Counted from the stretch's first letter, positions 18,351 through 29,167 are shown. The stretch: DNA of 64,000 nt from Ectopseudomonas guguanensis (GCF_900104265.1 NZ_FNJJ01000010.1:62001-126000), one strand, 5' to 3'. Notes: a model not told the origin generated them from the sequence alone. Made by a program: numbers and translations.

Positions 18351-18695
18351 GTGCGTCGGATTGGATTGATCCTGCTAATGATTGCTAGCCTCGTGCTGCC
18401 GACCTTCGGCGGTGTGGCTTTCAGCATGCCGGCACAACCTTGCCCGATGCAGAGCGCCGATCATCAGGGCCATGCAATGGCCGATGCTCCGTGCTGCGAG
18501 CAAATGGACAAGTCTGATGGGGTGGCCAAGAAGTCCCCTTGCAAACCCGGCCAGGAATGCAAGACCGGAGGACTTCTCCAGACCACCGTGATCAAGAGCA
18601 TATCCCCTCTCCCCTCACGCCCCGAGATATTGCTGACCCAGTCGGTGATTAAGCGAGAGCCCGCAGGACTCTGGCGCCCTCCTCGTTTCGTCTAA
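18351..18695 (+). CDS. CopL-like Cys/Met/His-rich exported protein
   Basis: A 114-residue protein starting at GTG with a hydrophobic signal peptide (to about residue 25). The mature part is rich in metal ligands: PCPM, DHQGHAM, APCCEQM, SPCKPGQECKTGG. The CKxGQECKTGG stretch recalls CopL, which precedes copper genes in xanthomonads. It sits 93 bp ahead of a TolC-type gene of a copper RND exporter and may be in the same transcript. Copper binding is inferred from residues; the CopL assignment is tentative. Confidence 0.6.
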   Translation: MRRIGLILLMIASLVLPTFGGVAFSMPAQPCPMQSADHQGHAMADAPCCEQMDKSDGVAKKSPCKPGQECKTGGLLQTTVIKSISPLPSRPEILLTQSVIKREPAGLWRPPRFV

Positions 18696-18787
18696 TGCAG
18701 TGATCATCCCGCGCCTTACAGTCAGGCGCATCGTCGCGGTCACGTTTCGTAGTCGCGACTTCGATCAATCGCAATGGAGGCGAAAGC

Positions 18788-20050
18788 ATGTCCGCTTTCC
18801 TTTTTCCACGCCGTGGCTTTCTCGGTGTGTTGGCTGCCGCATTCTGGGCAGCTCCCTGGCTTGCCGCGCAGGCGCAGCCCCTAACTTTCGAACGAGCCCA
18901 AGCTCTGGCCGAGCAGAGTGCCCCTGAGAACCTCGCGCGCCAGGCGCAGATGGCATCGGCACAGCAGGCTGTCGAGCCCGCAGACGCCCTGCCCGATCCC
19001 AAGCTGATTCTAGGCATCGACAACCTGCCGATCGAAGGCCCTGACCGTTACACGCTTAATCGTGACTCCATGACCATGCGCCGCATTGGGTTCATGCAGG
19101 AAGTCCCCAACAGTGACAAGCGTCAGGCTCGGCGCCAGTTGGCCGAGGCTTCAGTAGGCCGAGCCGAGGCCGAGCAGCGTGCCATGCAGTTGGAGATCAA
19201 GCGCCAGACGGCAGTGAGCTGGCTGGATGTGTACTACGCCGAACGCAGTGTTGGCCTCTTCGATCAACTGGACCGTCAGATCGAGATGCTCCGCTCGACC
19301 GTGCAATCGCTGATTGCCGGCGGTAGTGCTCAGCCTGGCGAGCTGTTGCAGGCCGACCAGGAAGCTTTGGCGTTACAAGATCGGCGAGATGAACTGAATC
19401 GCGATGTGGCAGTAGCTCGTGCCAAGCTGCGCCGCTGGATAGGCAACGAGGCTGACCAGCCTTTGCAAGGAGGTGTTCCCAGTCTGAACCTGGTGGCACC
19501 GCACCTGCAGCAACGCATTGCCTCACACCCTGAGTTGCGCGCTGCCTCCGCCCGAGTCGGCGAGGCTAGCGCCGAGCTGAACGAGGCCATCGCCGAGAAG
19601 ACCCCCGACTGGGGTGTTGAGTTTGCCTACAACAATCGCGACAACCAGTTCGGCGATATGGTGATGGTGCAATTTACCTTCGACCTGCCGTTGTTCGTAG
19701 GCACACGTCAGGGGCCCAAGATCAACGCCAGACAACAAAGCGTGTCGCAGATGGAAGCCGAGCAGGAAGCATTACTGCGCGCCCATCAGGCTGAGCTGGA
19801 AGGCGGTATTGCCGAGCTTGAGCAACTGCGCAGGACCTTGTCACGCACCGAAAAAACCTTGATCCCGCTTGCAAGCAAACGTGCCGATCTCGAACTGGCC
19901 GCCTACCAAGCCGGTAACAGCCAGCTCACATCCGTTATTACTGCCCAGCGCGACCTGATTGATGCGCAACTGCGGCAGATTGAACAACAGCGCAAGTTGA
20001 GCCAGCTCTCCGCAAGCCTGTACTACGCCTATGTGGAGGGCCTGAAATGA
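18788..20050 (+). CDS. cusC: TolC-family outer membrane channel of a copper/silver RND pump
   Basis: A 420-residue outer-membrane efflux protein with an N-terminal signal peptide ending around AAQA and the duplicated coiled-coil helices of the TolC/OEP fold (Gln/Ala/Leu/Arg-rich heptads through the whole length). ATG 18788 follows GGAGG at seven bases. Its stop overlaps the adaptor gene by four bases (ATGA), so the three pump genes form one operon. It would complete the path from periplasm to outside. Confidence 0.88.
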   Translation: MSAFLFPRRGFLGVLAAAFWAAPWLAAQAQPLTFERAQALAEQSAPENLARQAQMASAQQAVEPADALPDPKLILGIDNLPIEGPDRYTLNRDSMTMRRIGFMQEVPNSDKRQARRQLAEASVGRAEAEQRAMQLEIKRQTAVSWLDVYYAERSVGLFDQLDRQIEMLRSTVQSLIAGGSAQPGELLQADQEALALQDRRDELNRDVAVARAKLRRWIGNEADQPLQGGVPSLNLVAPHLQQRIASHPELRAASARVGEASAELNEAIAEKTPDWGVEFAYNNRDNQFGDMVMVQFTFDLPLFVGTRQGPKINARQQSVSQMEAEQEALLRAHQAELEGGIAELEQLRRTLSRTEKTLIPLASKRADLELAAYQAGNSQLTSVITAQRDLIDAQLRQIEQQRKLSQLSASLYYAYVEGLK

Positions 20051-21507
20051 AGATATCGACATTTGGTTTTGCGGTCGCCGTGCTGACCGTGGGCATTGGC
20101 GCGGCGGGCGGTGGCTACTGGCTGGCCCAGCGGCAAGCCAAACACGAGCTACTGCCTAGCTCCGCACCGACGGACGAGCGCAAGGTGCTCTATTGGTACG
20201 ACCCGATGCAGCCTGAGCAGCGCTTCGATAAACCGGGCAAGTCACCTTTCATGGATATGGAGCTTGTCCCTAAATACGCAGGATCCGAGCAAGATCCGTC
20301 TGTCCTGAGCGTCCCCGCTCAAGCCGTGCAGAACCTCGGAATGCGGACCTCGACGGTGATCCGCGGTGTACTGCCCTCGGATATCGAGGTGGTCGGCTCC
20401 CTGGCCTATAACCAGCGAGAGGTAGCGAACCTCCAGGCCCGCGCTGGCGGATTCGTCGAGCGGGTTTACGGGCGTGCCCCTGGCGATGTACTGCCAGCTG
20501 GAACACCCCTGGTCGACCTGCTGATTCCCGAGTGGTCCGCCGCGCAGTTGGAGTTCCTCGCGGTACTGCGTACCGGTGACGCCCGCTTGATCACTGCGGC
20601 CCAAGAGCGCCTCCGCCTGCTCGGCATGCCACAAGCGTTGATAGAGCAGGTTCGCCGCAGCGGCAAACCGCGGGCAGTGCAAACCCTCACCACACCTATC
20701 AGCGGCGAGCTCCAAGCCTTGCAGGTACGCGCCGGGATGACCGTTGAAGCCGGGCAGGATCTGGCGTTGATCAACGGGCTGTCCAGTGTCTGGCTCGATG
20801 CGGCGATACCCGAGGCCATGGCCGGAAGTATCCAGGTCGGGGACGAGATCCGCGCCAACCTGACGGCCTTTCCTGATCGACCGCTGCTGGGCCGCGTCAT
20901 AGCCTTGCTGCCGAGTGCCGATCCGCAAACGCGCACGCTCACGGTACGCAGCGAGCTACCCAACCCTGCCGGTAAGTTGCGCCCCGGCATGTTCGCCGCC
21001 GTACGCCTGAACAGTGCCGTCGAACAATCCACGCTTCTTGTGCCGAGTGAAGCCGTGATTCGCACCGGGAAGCGTGCATTGGTGATGCTGGCCGAAGGCG
21101 ACGGACGCTACCGTCCCCAGGAAATCACCTTGGGCCGCGAGGCCGATGGGCGTCTGGAGGTGTTTTCCGGTCTTGAGGAAGGTCAGGCGGTCGTTACCTC
21201 CGGCCAGTTCCTCATCGATTCGGAAGCCAGCCTGCAGGGCATCCTGGCCGGCAATGCAGAACAGGACAGCACGGATGGGCTGCATGTGTCTCACGGCGTT
21301 ATTCGCGCACTGGACGGGAAACAAGTCACCCTGGAGCATGGCCCCTTCGAGAGCCTGAATATGCCAGGTATGACCATGGCTTTTCCTCTGGTCAGCTCCG
21401 AAGTAGCTGTGGGACTTAAGCCAGGAGATCACGTACGCATCGCCGCACGTCAGACAAACTCCGGCCTGCTGATCGAGCAGCTCCGCAAGGAAGGAGACCA
21501 GCCATGA
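20047..21507 (+). CDS. cusB: CusB-like periplasmic adaptor fused to a CusF-like domain
   Basis: A 486-residue membrane-fusion protein. Domains in order: signal anchor (1-28), heavy-metal-binding segment (YWYDPMQP...[14 protein letters not shown], about 49-75), lipoyl and hairpin domains, beta-barrel, and a C-terminal CusF-like module (about 415-483) with NMPGMTMAF. In CusF the copper site is W-x-x-M-x-M; here Met replaces the Trp. It passes Cu(I)/Ag(I) to the pump. Start overlaps the upstream stop and its own stop overlaps the pump start. Confidence 0.9.
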   Translation: MKISTFGFAVAVLTVGIGAAGGGYWLAQRQAKHELLPSSAPTDERKVLYWYDPMQPEQRFDKPGKSPFMDMELVPKYAGSEQDPSVLSVPAQAVQNLGMRTSTVIRGVLPSDIEVVGSLAYNQREVANLQARAGGFVERVYGRAPGDVLPAGTPLVDLLIPEWSAAQLEFLAVLRTGDARLITAAQERLRLLGMPQALIEQVRRSGKPRAVQTLTTPISGELQALQVRAGMTVEAGQDLALINGLSSVWLDAAIPEAMAGSIQVGDEIRANLTAFPDRPLLGRVIALLPSADPQTRTLTVRSELPNPAGKLRPGMFAAVRLNSAVEQSTLLVPSEAVIRTGKRALVMLAEGDGRYRPQEITLGREADGRLEVFSGLEEGQAVVTSGQFLIDSEASLQGILAGNAEQDSTDGLHVSHGVIRALDGKQVTLEHGPFESLNMPGMTMAFPLVSSEVAVGLKPGDHVRIAARQTNSGLLIEQLRKEGDQP

Positions 21508-24500
21508 TCGCGCGCCTGATCCATTGGTCGATCGGCAACCGCTTCCTGGTACTGCTGGCCACCCTGTTCATCACCGCCCTGGGCCTCTGGTCGCTGCGCA
21601 ACACGCCGTTGGATGCACTGCCGGACCTATCTGACACCCAGGTCATCATCAGAACCAGCTTTCCCGGACAGGCACCGCAGATCGTCGAGAACCAGGTGAC
21701 CTACCCACTGGCCACAACCATGCTCTCGGTACCGGGGGCGAAGACGGTGCGCGGCTACTCGTTCTTCGGCGACTCCTTCGTCTACGTGCTGTTCGAGGAC
21801 GACACCGACCTCTACTGGGCGCGCTCGCGGGTGCTGGAGTACCTCAACCAGGCGCAGGAACGCCTGCCCGAGGGTGTTACCACCACCCTTGGGCCGGATG
21901 CCACCGGCGTGGGCTGGATCTACCAGTACGCCTTGGTCGACCGCAGCGGCCAGCATGATCTTGCCCAGCTGCGGGCACTGCAGGACTGGTTCCTCAAGTA
22001 CGAACTCAAGAGCCTGCCCAACGTAGCCGAAGTGGCCACCCTCGGCGGCATGGTCAAGCAATACCAAGTGCTGCTCGATCCGCAGAAGCTGGTGGCTTAT
22101 GGGGTAACTCAGCAGGAGGTCGAAGCGGCGCTGAAGAGCGCCAATCAGGAAACCGGCGGCGCCATCCTGGAGCTGGCAGAGCGCGAGTACATGGTGCGGG
22201 CTTCAGGCTATCTAGAGAGCCTGGCGGATTTCCGCAATGTGCCGCTGCGGGCTTCGGCCAGCGGAGTTCCGGTGCTGCTGGGTCAGGTGGCCACCATTCA
22301 GCTGGGGCCAGAGATGCGTCGTGGCATTGCCGAGCTGGATGGCCAGGGTGAAGTGGTAGGCGGCGTGGTCATCTTGCGCTCCGGAAAGAATGCCCGCGAT
22401 ACCATCGCCGCGGTGAAGACCAAGCTGGACAGCCTGAAGGGCAGCTTGCCGGCCGGCGTCGAGGTGGTCACCACCTATGACCGTTCGCAATTGATCGACC
22501 GCGCCATCGATAACCTCAGCTACAAGCTGCTGGAAGAGTTCGCGGTGGTTGCCCTGGTTTGCCTGATCTTCCTCTGGCACCTGCGCTCGTCGCTGGTCGC
22601 GATCATCACCCTGCCCCTGGGCATCCTGATGGCCTTCATCGTCATGCGCTACCAGGGCGTCAATGCCAACATCATGTCGCTCGGCGGGATCGCAATCGCC
22701 ATCGGCGCCATGGTCGATGCCGCCGTGGTGATGATCGAGAACGCGCACAAGCACATCGAGGCCTGGAAGGCTCGACACCCCGGTGAACCGCTTCAGGGCG
22801 AGGCGCACTGGCGGGTGATCGGCGAAGCTGCGGCCGAGGTCGGGCCGGCGCTGTTCTTCAGCCTTTTGATCATCACCCTGTCTTTCCTCCCGGTCTTCAC
22901 CCTGGAGGCCCAGGAGGGTCGCCTGTTTGGCCCGCTGGCATTCACCAAGACCTATGCCATGGCTGCCGCTGCTGGCCTCTCGATCACCTTGGTACCGGTG
23001 CTGATGGGCTATTGGATTCGTGGGCATATCCCCAGCGAACAACAGAACCCCTTGAATCGTTGGCTGATCGGTGCATACCGGCCGGTGCTGGAGTGGGTGC
23101 TGGCTTGGCCTAAGGTGACCCTAGCGCTGGCCTTGCTAGTGTTTTTGTCCAGTCTCTGGCCCCTCAGCAGACTCGGAGGAGAGTTTCTACCGCCGATGGA
23201 CGAGGGCGACTTGTTGTACATGCCATCAGCCCTGCCCGGCTTGCCGGCCAGCAAGGCCACCCAGCTGCTGCAGCAAACCAACCGGATGATCCTCACGGTG
23301 CCCGAAGTGGCACGGGTATTCGGCAAGGCCGGGCGAGCAGAGACCGCCACCGATCCAGCACCGCTGGAAATGTTCGAGACCACGGTGCAGTTCAAACCAC
23401 GCGATCAATGGCGCGCGGGGATGACACCCGAAAAGCTGATCGAGGAACTGGATCGCGCGGTAAAAGTTCCGGGGCTGTCCAATATCTGGGTGCCGCCCAT
23501 CCGCAACCGCATCGACATGCTGGCGACGGGGATCAAGAGCCCCATTGGGGTGAAAGTGTCCGGAACCTCCTTGGTCGACATCGAGCGCATAACGCGCGAT
23601 ATCGAGGCCGTGGCCAAAGAGGTGCCTGGGGTGAGTTCGGCCTTGGCAGAACGCCTTACTGGCGGCCGTTACGTGGACATCCAGATCGATCGACTGGCCG
23701 CGGCGCGCTATGGCCTGAGCATCGCCGATGTGCAGGCGGTGGTATCGGGCGCCATCGGCGGCAGCAATATTGGTGAGACGGTTGAAGGACTGGCCCGCTT
23801 CCCGATCAACCTGCGCTATCCCAAGGAGTGGCGAGACAGTCCGCAGGCACTACGGCGTATGCCGATCCTCACGCAAGCCGGCCAGCAGATCACCTTGGGC
23901 ACCGTCGCCCAGGTTAGTCTGACCGAAGGGCCGCCAATGCTGCGCAGCGAGAACGGGCGTCTGTCCGGTTGGGTCTATGTCGATGTCCGTGGGCGCGACC
24001 TGGCATCGACCGTGCGCGAGTTGCAGCAACGCGTAGCTGAGCAGGTACAACTCGATGCTGGCATGACCGTCTCCTACTCCGGTCAGTTCGAGTTCCTGGA
24101 GCGCGCCAATGCACGGCTGGCCTGGGTGGTACCGGCGACCTTGTTGATCATCTTCGTGCTGCTTTACCTGACCTTCAGCCGCTTCGGTGAGGCCCTACTG
24201 ATCATGGCAACCCTGCCCTTCGCCCTATCGGGCGGCATCTGGCTGCTCTACTGGTTCGGCTTCAACCTGTCGGTTGCCACTGGGGTCGGCTTTATCGCCT
24301 TGGCCGGCGTCTCGGCGGAATTTGGGGTGATCATGCTGCTGTACCTGAAGAATGCCTGGCATGCACGTATGGATGCCGGGCGCAGCGGTGACCCGGCACT
24401 ACTGGAGGCAATTCGTGAAGGCGCAGTGCTGCGCGTGCGGCCCAAGGTGATGACGGTGGCCGTGATCATCGCCGGCCTGTTGCCAATCCTCTGGGGCGGA

Positions 24501-24653
24501 GGTGCCGGATCTGAAGTGATGAAGCGCATCGCCGCGCCCATGGTCGGCGGCATGATTACCGCGCCGCTGATGTCCATGTTGGTTTTGCCGGCCGCGTACT
24601 GGCTGATGCGAAGGCAGCGTACACAGAAGGTTCGCGCACCGCAGGAGCTATAG
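21504..24653 (+). CDS. cusA: CusA-like Cu(I)/Ag(I) RND exporter
   Basis: A 1049-residue inner-membrane heavy-metal RND transporter with twelve predicted segments and two large periplasmic loops. TM4 reads [20 protein letters not shown] (about residues 396-415), the signature of the monovalent-cation (copper/silver) group, different from the DFG...DGAVVIVEN form in the CzcA gene of this window. Periplasmic Met residues ([22 protein letters not shown]) fit the CusA methionine relay. It is the last gene of the operon, followed by a hairpin. Confidence 0.93.
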   Translation: MIARLIHWSIGNRFLVLLATLFITALGLWSLRNTPLDALPDLSDTQVIIRTSFPGQAPQIVENQVTYPLATTMLSVPGAKTVRGYSFFGDSFVYVLFEDDTDLYWARSRVLEYLNQAQERLPEGVTTTLGPDATGVGWIYQYALVDRSGQHDLAQLRALQDWFLKYELKSLPNVAEVATLGGMVKQYQVLLDPQKLVAYGVTQQEVEAALKSANQETGGAILELAEREYMVRASGYLESLADFRNVPLRASASGVPVLLGQVATIQLGPEMRRGIAELDGQGEVVGGVVILRSGKNARDTIAAVKTKLDSLKGSLPAGVEVVTTYDRSQLIDRAIDNLSYKLLEEFAVVALVCLIFLWHLRSSLVAIITLPLGILMAFIVMRYQGVNANIMSLGGIAIAIGAMVDAAVVMIENAHKHIEAWKARHPGEPLQGEAHWRVIGEAAAEVGPALFFSLLIITLSFLPVFTLEAQEGRLFGPLAFTKTYAMAAAAGLSITLVPVLMGYWIRGHIPSEQQNPLNRWLIGAYRPVLEWVLAWPKVTLALALLVFLSSLWPLSRLGGEFLPPMDEGDLLYMPSALPGLPASKATQLLQQTNRMILTVPEVARVFGKAGRAETATDPAPLEMFETTVQFKPRDQWRAGMTPEKLIEELDRAVKVPGLSNIWVPPIRNRIDMLATGIKSPIGVKVSGTSLVDIERITRDIEAVAKEVPGVSSALAERLTGGRYVDIQIDRLAAARYGLSIADVQAVVSGAIGGSNIGETVEGLARFPINLRYPKEWRDSPQALRRMPILTQAGQQITLGTVAQVSLTEGPPMLRSENGRLSGWVYVDVRGRDLASTVRELQQRVAEQVQLDAGMTVSYSGQFEFLERANARLAWVVPATLLIIFVLLYLTFSRFGEALLIMATLPFALSGGIWLLYWFGFNLSVATGVGFIALAGVSAEFGVIMLLYLKNAWHARMDAGRSGDPALLEAIREGAVLRVRPKVMTVAVIIAGLLPILWGGGAGSEVMKRIAAPMVGGMITAPLMSMLVLPAAYWLMRRQRTQKVRAPQEL

Positions 24654-24661
24654 CTTTACAA

Positions 24662-24699
24662 ACCCGGGCAAGCCACGCGCCAAGCTGACTCGCCCGGGT
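24662..24699 (+). terminator. GC-rich hairpin after cusA
   Basis: Arms ACCCGGGC (24662-24669) and GCCCGGGT (24692-24699) can pair around a 22-base loop just after the cusA stop. No T-run follows, so termination strength is doubtful. Confidence 0.45.
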
Positions 24700-24798
24700 A
24701 ACGCGGCAGGAAGCATTACGGCGATGTAACTTTGACTTCATTTTTATGACAGGTTGAGCGGATATATTTTAATCACCACCTTGAAGGAGTGATTAAAC

Positions 24799-25131
24799 AT
24801 GAAAAGCCTCAAAGTTATTGCAGCCCTTGCCGCTATGGTTGTTTCCTCTGCCACTCTGGCAGAAGGCGGCGCTGATCGTGTTTATGGTCGGATGATTCAG
24901 GCCAATGAGCAGGCCATGCAAGAGTATGCTGCCGCTAACGGAAAGAATCCGCCTGAAGTTATTCATTACCGCTACGGCATGAAGCTCGATATCGCCAGGG
25001 TCGTGGCCACTACCTCAACGGACTCTAGCTGCAATGTGATGCCAGCCCAGATGACCTACGAGGACTCCAACGGCGATCTGAATATTCTTGAATACCGTGC
25101 AGCCGGAACAGGTTGCCGGAACCAAAACTAA
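24799..25131 (+). CDS. PtrA-like/DUF2790 small periplasmic protein
   Basis: A 110-residue exported protein with signal peptide MKSLKVIAALAAMVVSSATLA. The mature N-terminus, EGGADRVYGRM, is shared with two PtrA-like proteins of this window (31,501 and 56,037). The remainder matches DUF2790 proteins of pseudomonads (PPEVIHYRYGMKLDIARV, two Cys: SSCNVMPAQM and GTGCR). AGGAG precedes ATG 24799. These proteins are often induced by copper, but the biochemical role is unknown. It lies alone between the cus operon and a porin. Confidence 0.75.
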   Translation: MKSLKVIAALAAMVVSSATLAEGGADRVYGRMIQANEQAMQEYAAANGKNPPEVIHYRYGMKLDIARVVATTSTDSSCNVMPAQMTYEDSNGDLNILEYRAAGTGCRNQN

Positions 25132-25145
25132 TAAATGACATCGCG

Positions 25146-25161
25146 CTGACTGAAAAGTAAT
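25146..25161. promoter_or_regulatory. CopR-like box upstream of the first OprD porin
   Basis: CTGACT-GAAA-AGTAAT fits the dyad CTGACA-n4-TGTAAT at 10 of 12 arm positions. It is 127 bp upstream of the porin start (25288). Confidence 0.5.
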
Positions 25162-25287
25162 TTTCAAGTCACCCTGACGTTATTTGGCATGTGGAAATAT
25201 GGCCAAGGCGCGCCTGGTTATGCCCGGCGCGCTTGGCACATATATGCAACCACACCATGACAACTGCCAATAACATCAGGAGCATTT

Positions 25288-26613
25288 ATGAATAACAGAA
25301 CCCTGTTAGGACTTTCTCTACTCGCTCTGAGCATCAGTACCGGGCAAGCTGCAATGGCCGCCGACGAGAAAGGCGAGGGATTTATCGAAGGCAGCAGCCT
25401 GACCATCCTCAATCGAAATCTCTACTTCAACCGTGACTTCCGCAAAGGCCAGTCCAGCAGCTCGGGTAATGGCTATTCGGAAGAGTGGGCGCATGGCGTG
25501 ATAGGCCGATTCGAGTCTGGCTTCACCGAGGGCACCATAGGCTTCGGTGTCGATGCCTTTGCCATGCTAGGACTCAAACTTGACACCGGCGACGGCCGTT
25601 CAGGAGCCGGTGGCTCAGTCGATGTGCTGCCTTACAACAGCCTCGGGCAGGCTGAGGATAACTACTCCAAACTGGGTGGCGCGGTGAAAGCTCGGTTCAT
25701 GGATACCGAGATCAAGGTAGGCGACGTCTTTCCTGTCAGCCCTGTCGTCCAATACGGTGATGCGCGGCTTTTACCGGAGAGTTTCCGAGGTATCACCGTG
25801 CTCAACAGCAGCGTGGAAGGACTGTCGCTTCAAGGTGGTCGCCTCCACTCGATGAGCCAACCCAATACCAGCAGCATGCGCGACGGCTTCGCTACCTTCT
25901 ACGCAGGCGAAGTGGACTCGCCATGGATCGCCTATTTCGGTGGTGATTACACGCTTAATGACAACGTCGGCTTTAGTCTCTACACCAGCCGCCTCAAGGA
26001 TGCCTGGAATCAATATTACGCGGGCACCACGCTGAGCTACCCGCTTGCGGACGATGTCGCCTTGATCGGCGGGCTGAACTACTACAAGGCGGTCGATGAA
26101 GGGAAGCAGCTCCTCGGGAGCTTCGATAACAACATCTGGAGCGGCAAGGTCGGCATCCAATTCGGCGCTCACACAGTGCTGGTGGGTCTCCAGCGCAACA
26201 ATGGCGATGATGACTTCGACTACTTGCGCCAATCGGACTCCATCTACCTCGACAACTCCATCCAGTACAGCGACTTCAACTCGCCGAAGGAGAAGTCATG
26301 GCAAGTGCGCTATGACCTGGATATGGAGCCTTTCGGTGTGCCTGGGTTGAGCTTCATGACTCGATATGCCCAAGGCTGGGATGCCGACTACAGCAAGGCC
26401 AACGAAGTCTATATGCGCCGTGATGACAACGGCGATCCGTTGACCAACCAGAAGCGCTGGGAGCGGGACATCGAGGCCAAGTACGTTGTGCAGACTGGAT
26501 CACTGAAGGATATGTCTTTCCGTGTTCGCCAAATGACCACTCGCGCGACCGATTACGAGTCGGATCTGGATGAAGTCCGCCTGATTGTCGAGTACCCGCT
26601 GGAAGTTCTCTAA
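25288..26613 (+). CDS. OprD-family outer membrane porin (copper island copy 1)
   Basis: A 441-residue 18-strand-type porin with a signal peptide ending about residue 25 (QAAMAADE). The start after it, GFIEGSSLTILNRNLYFNRDF, and the C-terminal LDEVRLIVEYPLEVL with terminal beta-strand are OprD-family marks. AGGAG precedes the ATG. It is the same length as, and closely similar to, the porin at 38,290-39,615, differing mainly in loops. Substrate unknown; the location suggests it responds to, or tunes entry of, copper. A CopR-like box lies upstream. Confidence 0.9.
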   Translation: MNNRTLLGLSLLALSISTGQAAMAADEKGEGFIEGSSLTILNRNLYFNRDFRKGQSSSSGNGYSEEWAHGVIGRFESGFTEGTIGFGVDAFAMLGLKLDTGDGRSGAGGSVDVLPYNSLGQAEDNYSKLGGAVKARFMDTEIKVGDVFPVSPVVQYGDARLLPESFRGITVLNSSVEGLSLQGGRLHSMSQPNTSSMRDGFATFYAGEVDSPWIAYFGGDYTLNDNVGFSLYTSRLKDAWNQYYAGTTLSYPLADDVALIGGLNYYKAVDEGKQLLGSFDNNIWSGKVGIQFGAHTVLVGLQRNNGDDDFDYLRQSDSIYLDNSIQYSDFNSPKEKSWQVRYDLDMEPFGVPGLSFMTRYAQGWDADYSKANEVYMRRDDNGDPLTNQKRWERDIEAKYVVQTGSLKDMSFRVRQMTTRATDYESDLDEVRLIVEYPLEVL

Positions 26614-26700
26614 CCCTGGCAAGCGGGCGGGTTGATTGCCCGCTCGCGCCTTGGTCCTGCTGTCCCCTCATAGTGCTCCTTTGGTTTGGAGACAGCCCTT

Positions 26701-26722
26701 GGCGCCCTCGGGCGCCTTTTTT
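26701..26722 (+). terminator. Rho-independent terminator after the porin
   Basis: GGCGCCCTCGGGCGCC followed by TTTTTT (26717-26722). A second GC hairpin (AGCGGGC...GCCCGCT, about 26622-26644) lies nearer the stop. Confidence 0.8.
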
Positions 26723-26790
26723 ACTTAGGTTAAAGGGCGTATGAAAAAGAGTCGGCCACTACACACAAGCGGCCGTGCTGGCAGGCAGTA

Positions 26791-27234
26791 CTACTGAGCG
26801 GGATATTCTGCAACGACCTGATCAGACCCCGCCTTGGTCAAGCCAATGACCTGGTAGGCATGCTGTACGCCATCGACTTCCATACCGGGGGAGCCCGCCG
26901 GCATCCCGGGAACAGCGATGCCCACGAGATCATCGCGCTTGGTGAGCTCGATGACCTGAGCCGCCGGCACATGACCTTCGACGAACTTGCCGTCAATCAC
27001 CGCGGTGTGACAAGACGCCAACCGCGGCGCAACGCCCAGACTTTGCTTCACTGCCGACATGTTGCTTTCGACATGGTCGACGACTTTGAAGCCATTCGCT
27101 TCGAGGTGTGAAATCCACTTCTTGCAACATCCGCAATTGGCATCACGATGGACATCAATCGTCAGGGCATCAGCTGCTTGAACTGCAGATGTGACGGAGA
27201 GAGCGGCCAGCAAGGCCAGATATTTAGCTTTCAT
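26791..27234 (-). CDS. copG: DUF411 copper-resistance protein CopG
   Basis: A 147-residue periplasmic protein: signal peptide to about residue 21 (VQAAD), then DANCGCCKKWISHLEANGF with the CxCC metal site, CHTAVIDGKFVEGHVPA, and a C-terminal GMPAGSPGMEV Met motif. This is the DUF411 family, called CopG in pseudomonads and vibrios, thought to handle periplasmic Cu(I)/Cu(II). ATG 27234 overlaps the end of the cytochrome gene, making it the last gene of the cop operon. Confidence 0.85.
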   Translation of the reverse strand: MKAKYLALLAALSVTSAVQAADALTIDVHRDANCGCCKKWISHLEANGFKVVDHVESNMSAVKQSLGVAPRLASCHTAVIDGKFVEGHVPAAQVIELTKRDDLVGIAVPGMPAGSPGMEVDGVQHAYQVIGLTKAGSDQVVAEYPAQ

Positions 27235-28066
27235 GCACGTGCTCTTTGCCATCGGCGTGGGTGTGGGTCTTGGGCGAGGCATTCGGAGTTTGCTCGGAAT
27301 GATGGTCTCCGCCGCTTGGGGCGGCCTCATCCCCGGCATGGTGATCATCGCCACTCATGTCCGAATGGTGACCTGCCTCAGGTGCGGAGCCACCCTCGCT
27401 ATCAGTAGCCGCGGCATCGTGATGGCCAGGCTCTCCGGCATCACCTGTTCCATGATGGTCTTCGCCACCGCCGCTATTGCCATGATGGCCAGGCTTGTTG
27501 TCGCCGTGCTGACCTTCATGATTGTGCATTTGCGTTTCCCCACCACCATGCTGATGGCCGCCACTGGATGCGACGAGTGCTTGGTATTGCTTGGCATCCA
27601 TCGTCGGCAATTGGTCAATGAAGGCAACCATGCCCCAGATGTACTCATCGCCCATGCTCTTGCCCCACGCAGGCATACCCGTTGCCTTGATGCCATGCTT
27701 GATCACCCAGAACGCTGCTGACGGATTGCCATCGACACCGATCTTGGCGAGGTTGGGGGGCGCAGGATAAAGCGATTGGCTTAGCTCGGTCTCCGCCACA
27801 CCTGGCGCCAAATGACAGCCGATACACATGGAGTTGTAGTTGCCCGCACCGGCGCGAATAAGAGCTTGATCATCCAGGTTGGGAACCTCGATGTTCCGCG
27901 AACGGACTTCGATAGAGCGGTCACGGGCCATCGTGAGAAACGCATTCACTGCAGGAAAATGGGGATCGTCGGCCCCCACGTTGACCACGCCAAAGTAGGC
28001 ACCGGCCAGGACAGCTGTGCTACCGACCACGCCGGCCGCCACCAAAGTTTTAATTGTTCTTTTCAT
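27224..28066 (-). CDS. Class I cytochrome c with long His-rich tail
   Basis: A 280-residue exported protein. After a signal anchor (about 1-28) comes one haem domain with CIGCH (about residues 81-85) and the distal MPAWG Met ligand. From about residue 165 to the end it is low-complexity, very rich in His, Gly, Asp and Glu (HHGNSGGGEDHH, GHHSDMSGDDHH). The haem domain suggests electron transfer to or from Cu/CopA; the tail probably buffers copper. It is between copB and copG in the operon. A tail this long is unusual. Confidence 0.85.
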   Translation of the reverse strand: MKRTIKTLVAAGVVGSTAVLAGAYFGVVNVGADDPHFPAVNAFLTMARDRSIEVRSRNIEVPNLDDQALIRAGAGNYNSMCIGCHLAPGVAETELSQSLYPAPPNLAKIGVDGNPSAAFWVIKHGIKATGMPAWGKSMGDEYIWGMVAFIDQLPTMDAKQYQALVASSGGHQHGGGETQMHNHEGQHGDNKPGHHGNSGGGEDHHGTGDAGEPGHHDAAATDSEGGSAPEAGHHSDMSGDDHHAGDEAAPSGGDHHSEQTPNASPKTHTHADGKEHVHES

Positions 28067-28075
28067 GTCAGGTTC

Positions 28076-29167
28076 TCAAAACCACATCCGGATACCGGCG
28101 ACAAAACGCGCCTCGTCTACATCACCGCCCTCGTCGCGCACCATGTCTGCCGTGTTGCCATAGGAGCGGCTCCAAGAAACCCCGATATAGGGGGCAAACT
28201 GCCGGACAATCTCGTAACGCAGACGTAAACCGAGCTCGGTATTGGCCAACCCGGACCCCACACCTCGCTCAGGATCGTTCTTGCCGTAGAAGTTCATTTC
28301 GGCAGTTGGCTGGAGAATCAGCCGGTTGGTCAGCAGAATGTCGTACTCGCCCTCCAGTCGGGCAGCAGTTTGGCCATTCTCGCCGACGAAGGCCGTGGCT
28401 TCGGCCTCAAAGGCGTAAAGCGCCATGCCCTGGATACCGAAGGCGGCCCAAGTCTGCGGCGACTCCGGTTTGAAGTCCTGGCGGACGCCCGCGACGACAT
28501 CCCACCAAGGGCCGATCGAGCGGCCGTACAGCAGCTGTAATTCAGCGTCCTCGGTAACGCCGTTGGTACGCTCGCCTTCGGAGCGGAACCAGACCCGGTT
28601 GATATCACCGCCTACCCAACCCGACGCATCCCAGGCCAGGGTGCTGCCCTCATCTGCGTCTTGGTATTCGAGCTGATCGAGCAGGAAAAAGCTGTTGATG
28701 GCGCTGTCATGCACCTTGTGGCCAGGCAGTGGCGGGAAAGCCGCTTGGCGATCAGCATCCGTCAGAACGGGAATCGGCGTACGACTGGTAGTTCTCGGGG
28801 CTTCAGCGGAGCCATGGTTCATCTTCGAATGATCCATGCCCTCCATCTGTCCCTGCATGGTGCCGTGTCCCATCTTGCTGTGGTCCATGGCTGGGGCCTT
28901 CTCTTGGCTCTGGCTGTGGCCCATCTGGCTATGGTCCATGCTGCCCGATTCGCTCTGCATGGCACCATGATCCATCTTGCTGTGATCCATGCCCTCCATC
29001 GGCGCTTTGGCGGAACCGTGGCCCATCTGGCTGTGGTCCATCGACATGGAGCCGTGCCCCATTGCCGAATGATCCATTTCTTCCGCAGCCTGGGTAACGC
29101 CGCCGCTGAGTGCACTCAGCGACACGACCAGCGCTATGAGGGACGGGCGTGAAAACCTAGTGGTCAT
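28076..29167 (-). CDS. copB: CopB copper resistance outer membrane protein
   Basis: A 363-residue protein with a signal peptide (to about VTQAAEE). The first 110 mature residues are tandem Met/His units of the type MDHSxMGH, likely copper-binding. The C-terminal 240 residues are the conserved CopB beta-barrel ([35 protein letters not shown], and terminal FVAGIRMWF). ATG 29167 overlaps the upstream gene stop and is preferred to 29200. It follows copA and a small Met/His protein in the operon. Confidence 0.92.
   Translation of the reverse strand: MTTRFSRPSLIALVVSLSALSGGVTQAAEEMDHSAMGHGSMSMDHSQMGHGSAKAPMEGMDHSKMDHGAMQSESGSMDHSQMGHSQSQEKAPAMDHSKMGHGTMQGQMEGMDHSKMNHGSAEAPRTTSRTPIPVLTDADRQAAFPPLPGHKVHDSAINSFFLLDQLEYQDADEGSTLAWDASGWVGGDINRVWFRSEGERTNGVTEDAELQLLYGRSIGPWWDVVAGVRQDFKPESPQTWAAFGIQGMALYAFEAEATAFVGENGQTAARLEGEYDILLTNRLILQPTAEMNFYGKNDPERGVGSGLANTELGLRLRYEIVRQFAPYIGVSWSRSYGNTADMVRDEGGDVDEARFVAGIRMWF

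Noticed and set aside
24737..24752. Possible CopR-like box before the DUF2790 gene
   Set aside because: Only one half-site (TGACAG) is convincing; the other arm does not fit.
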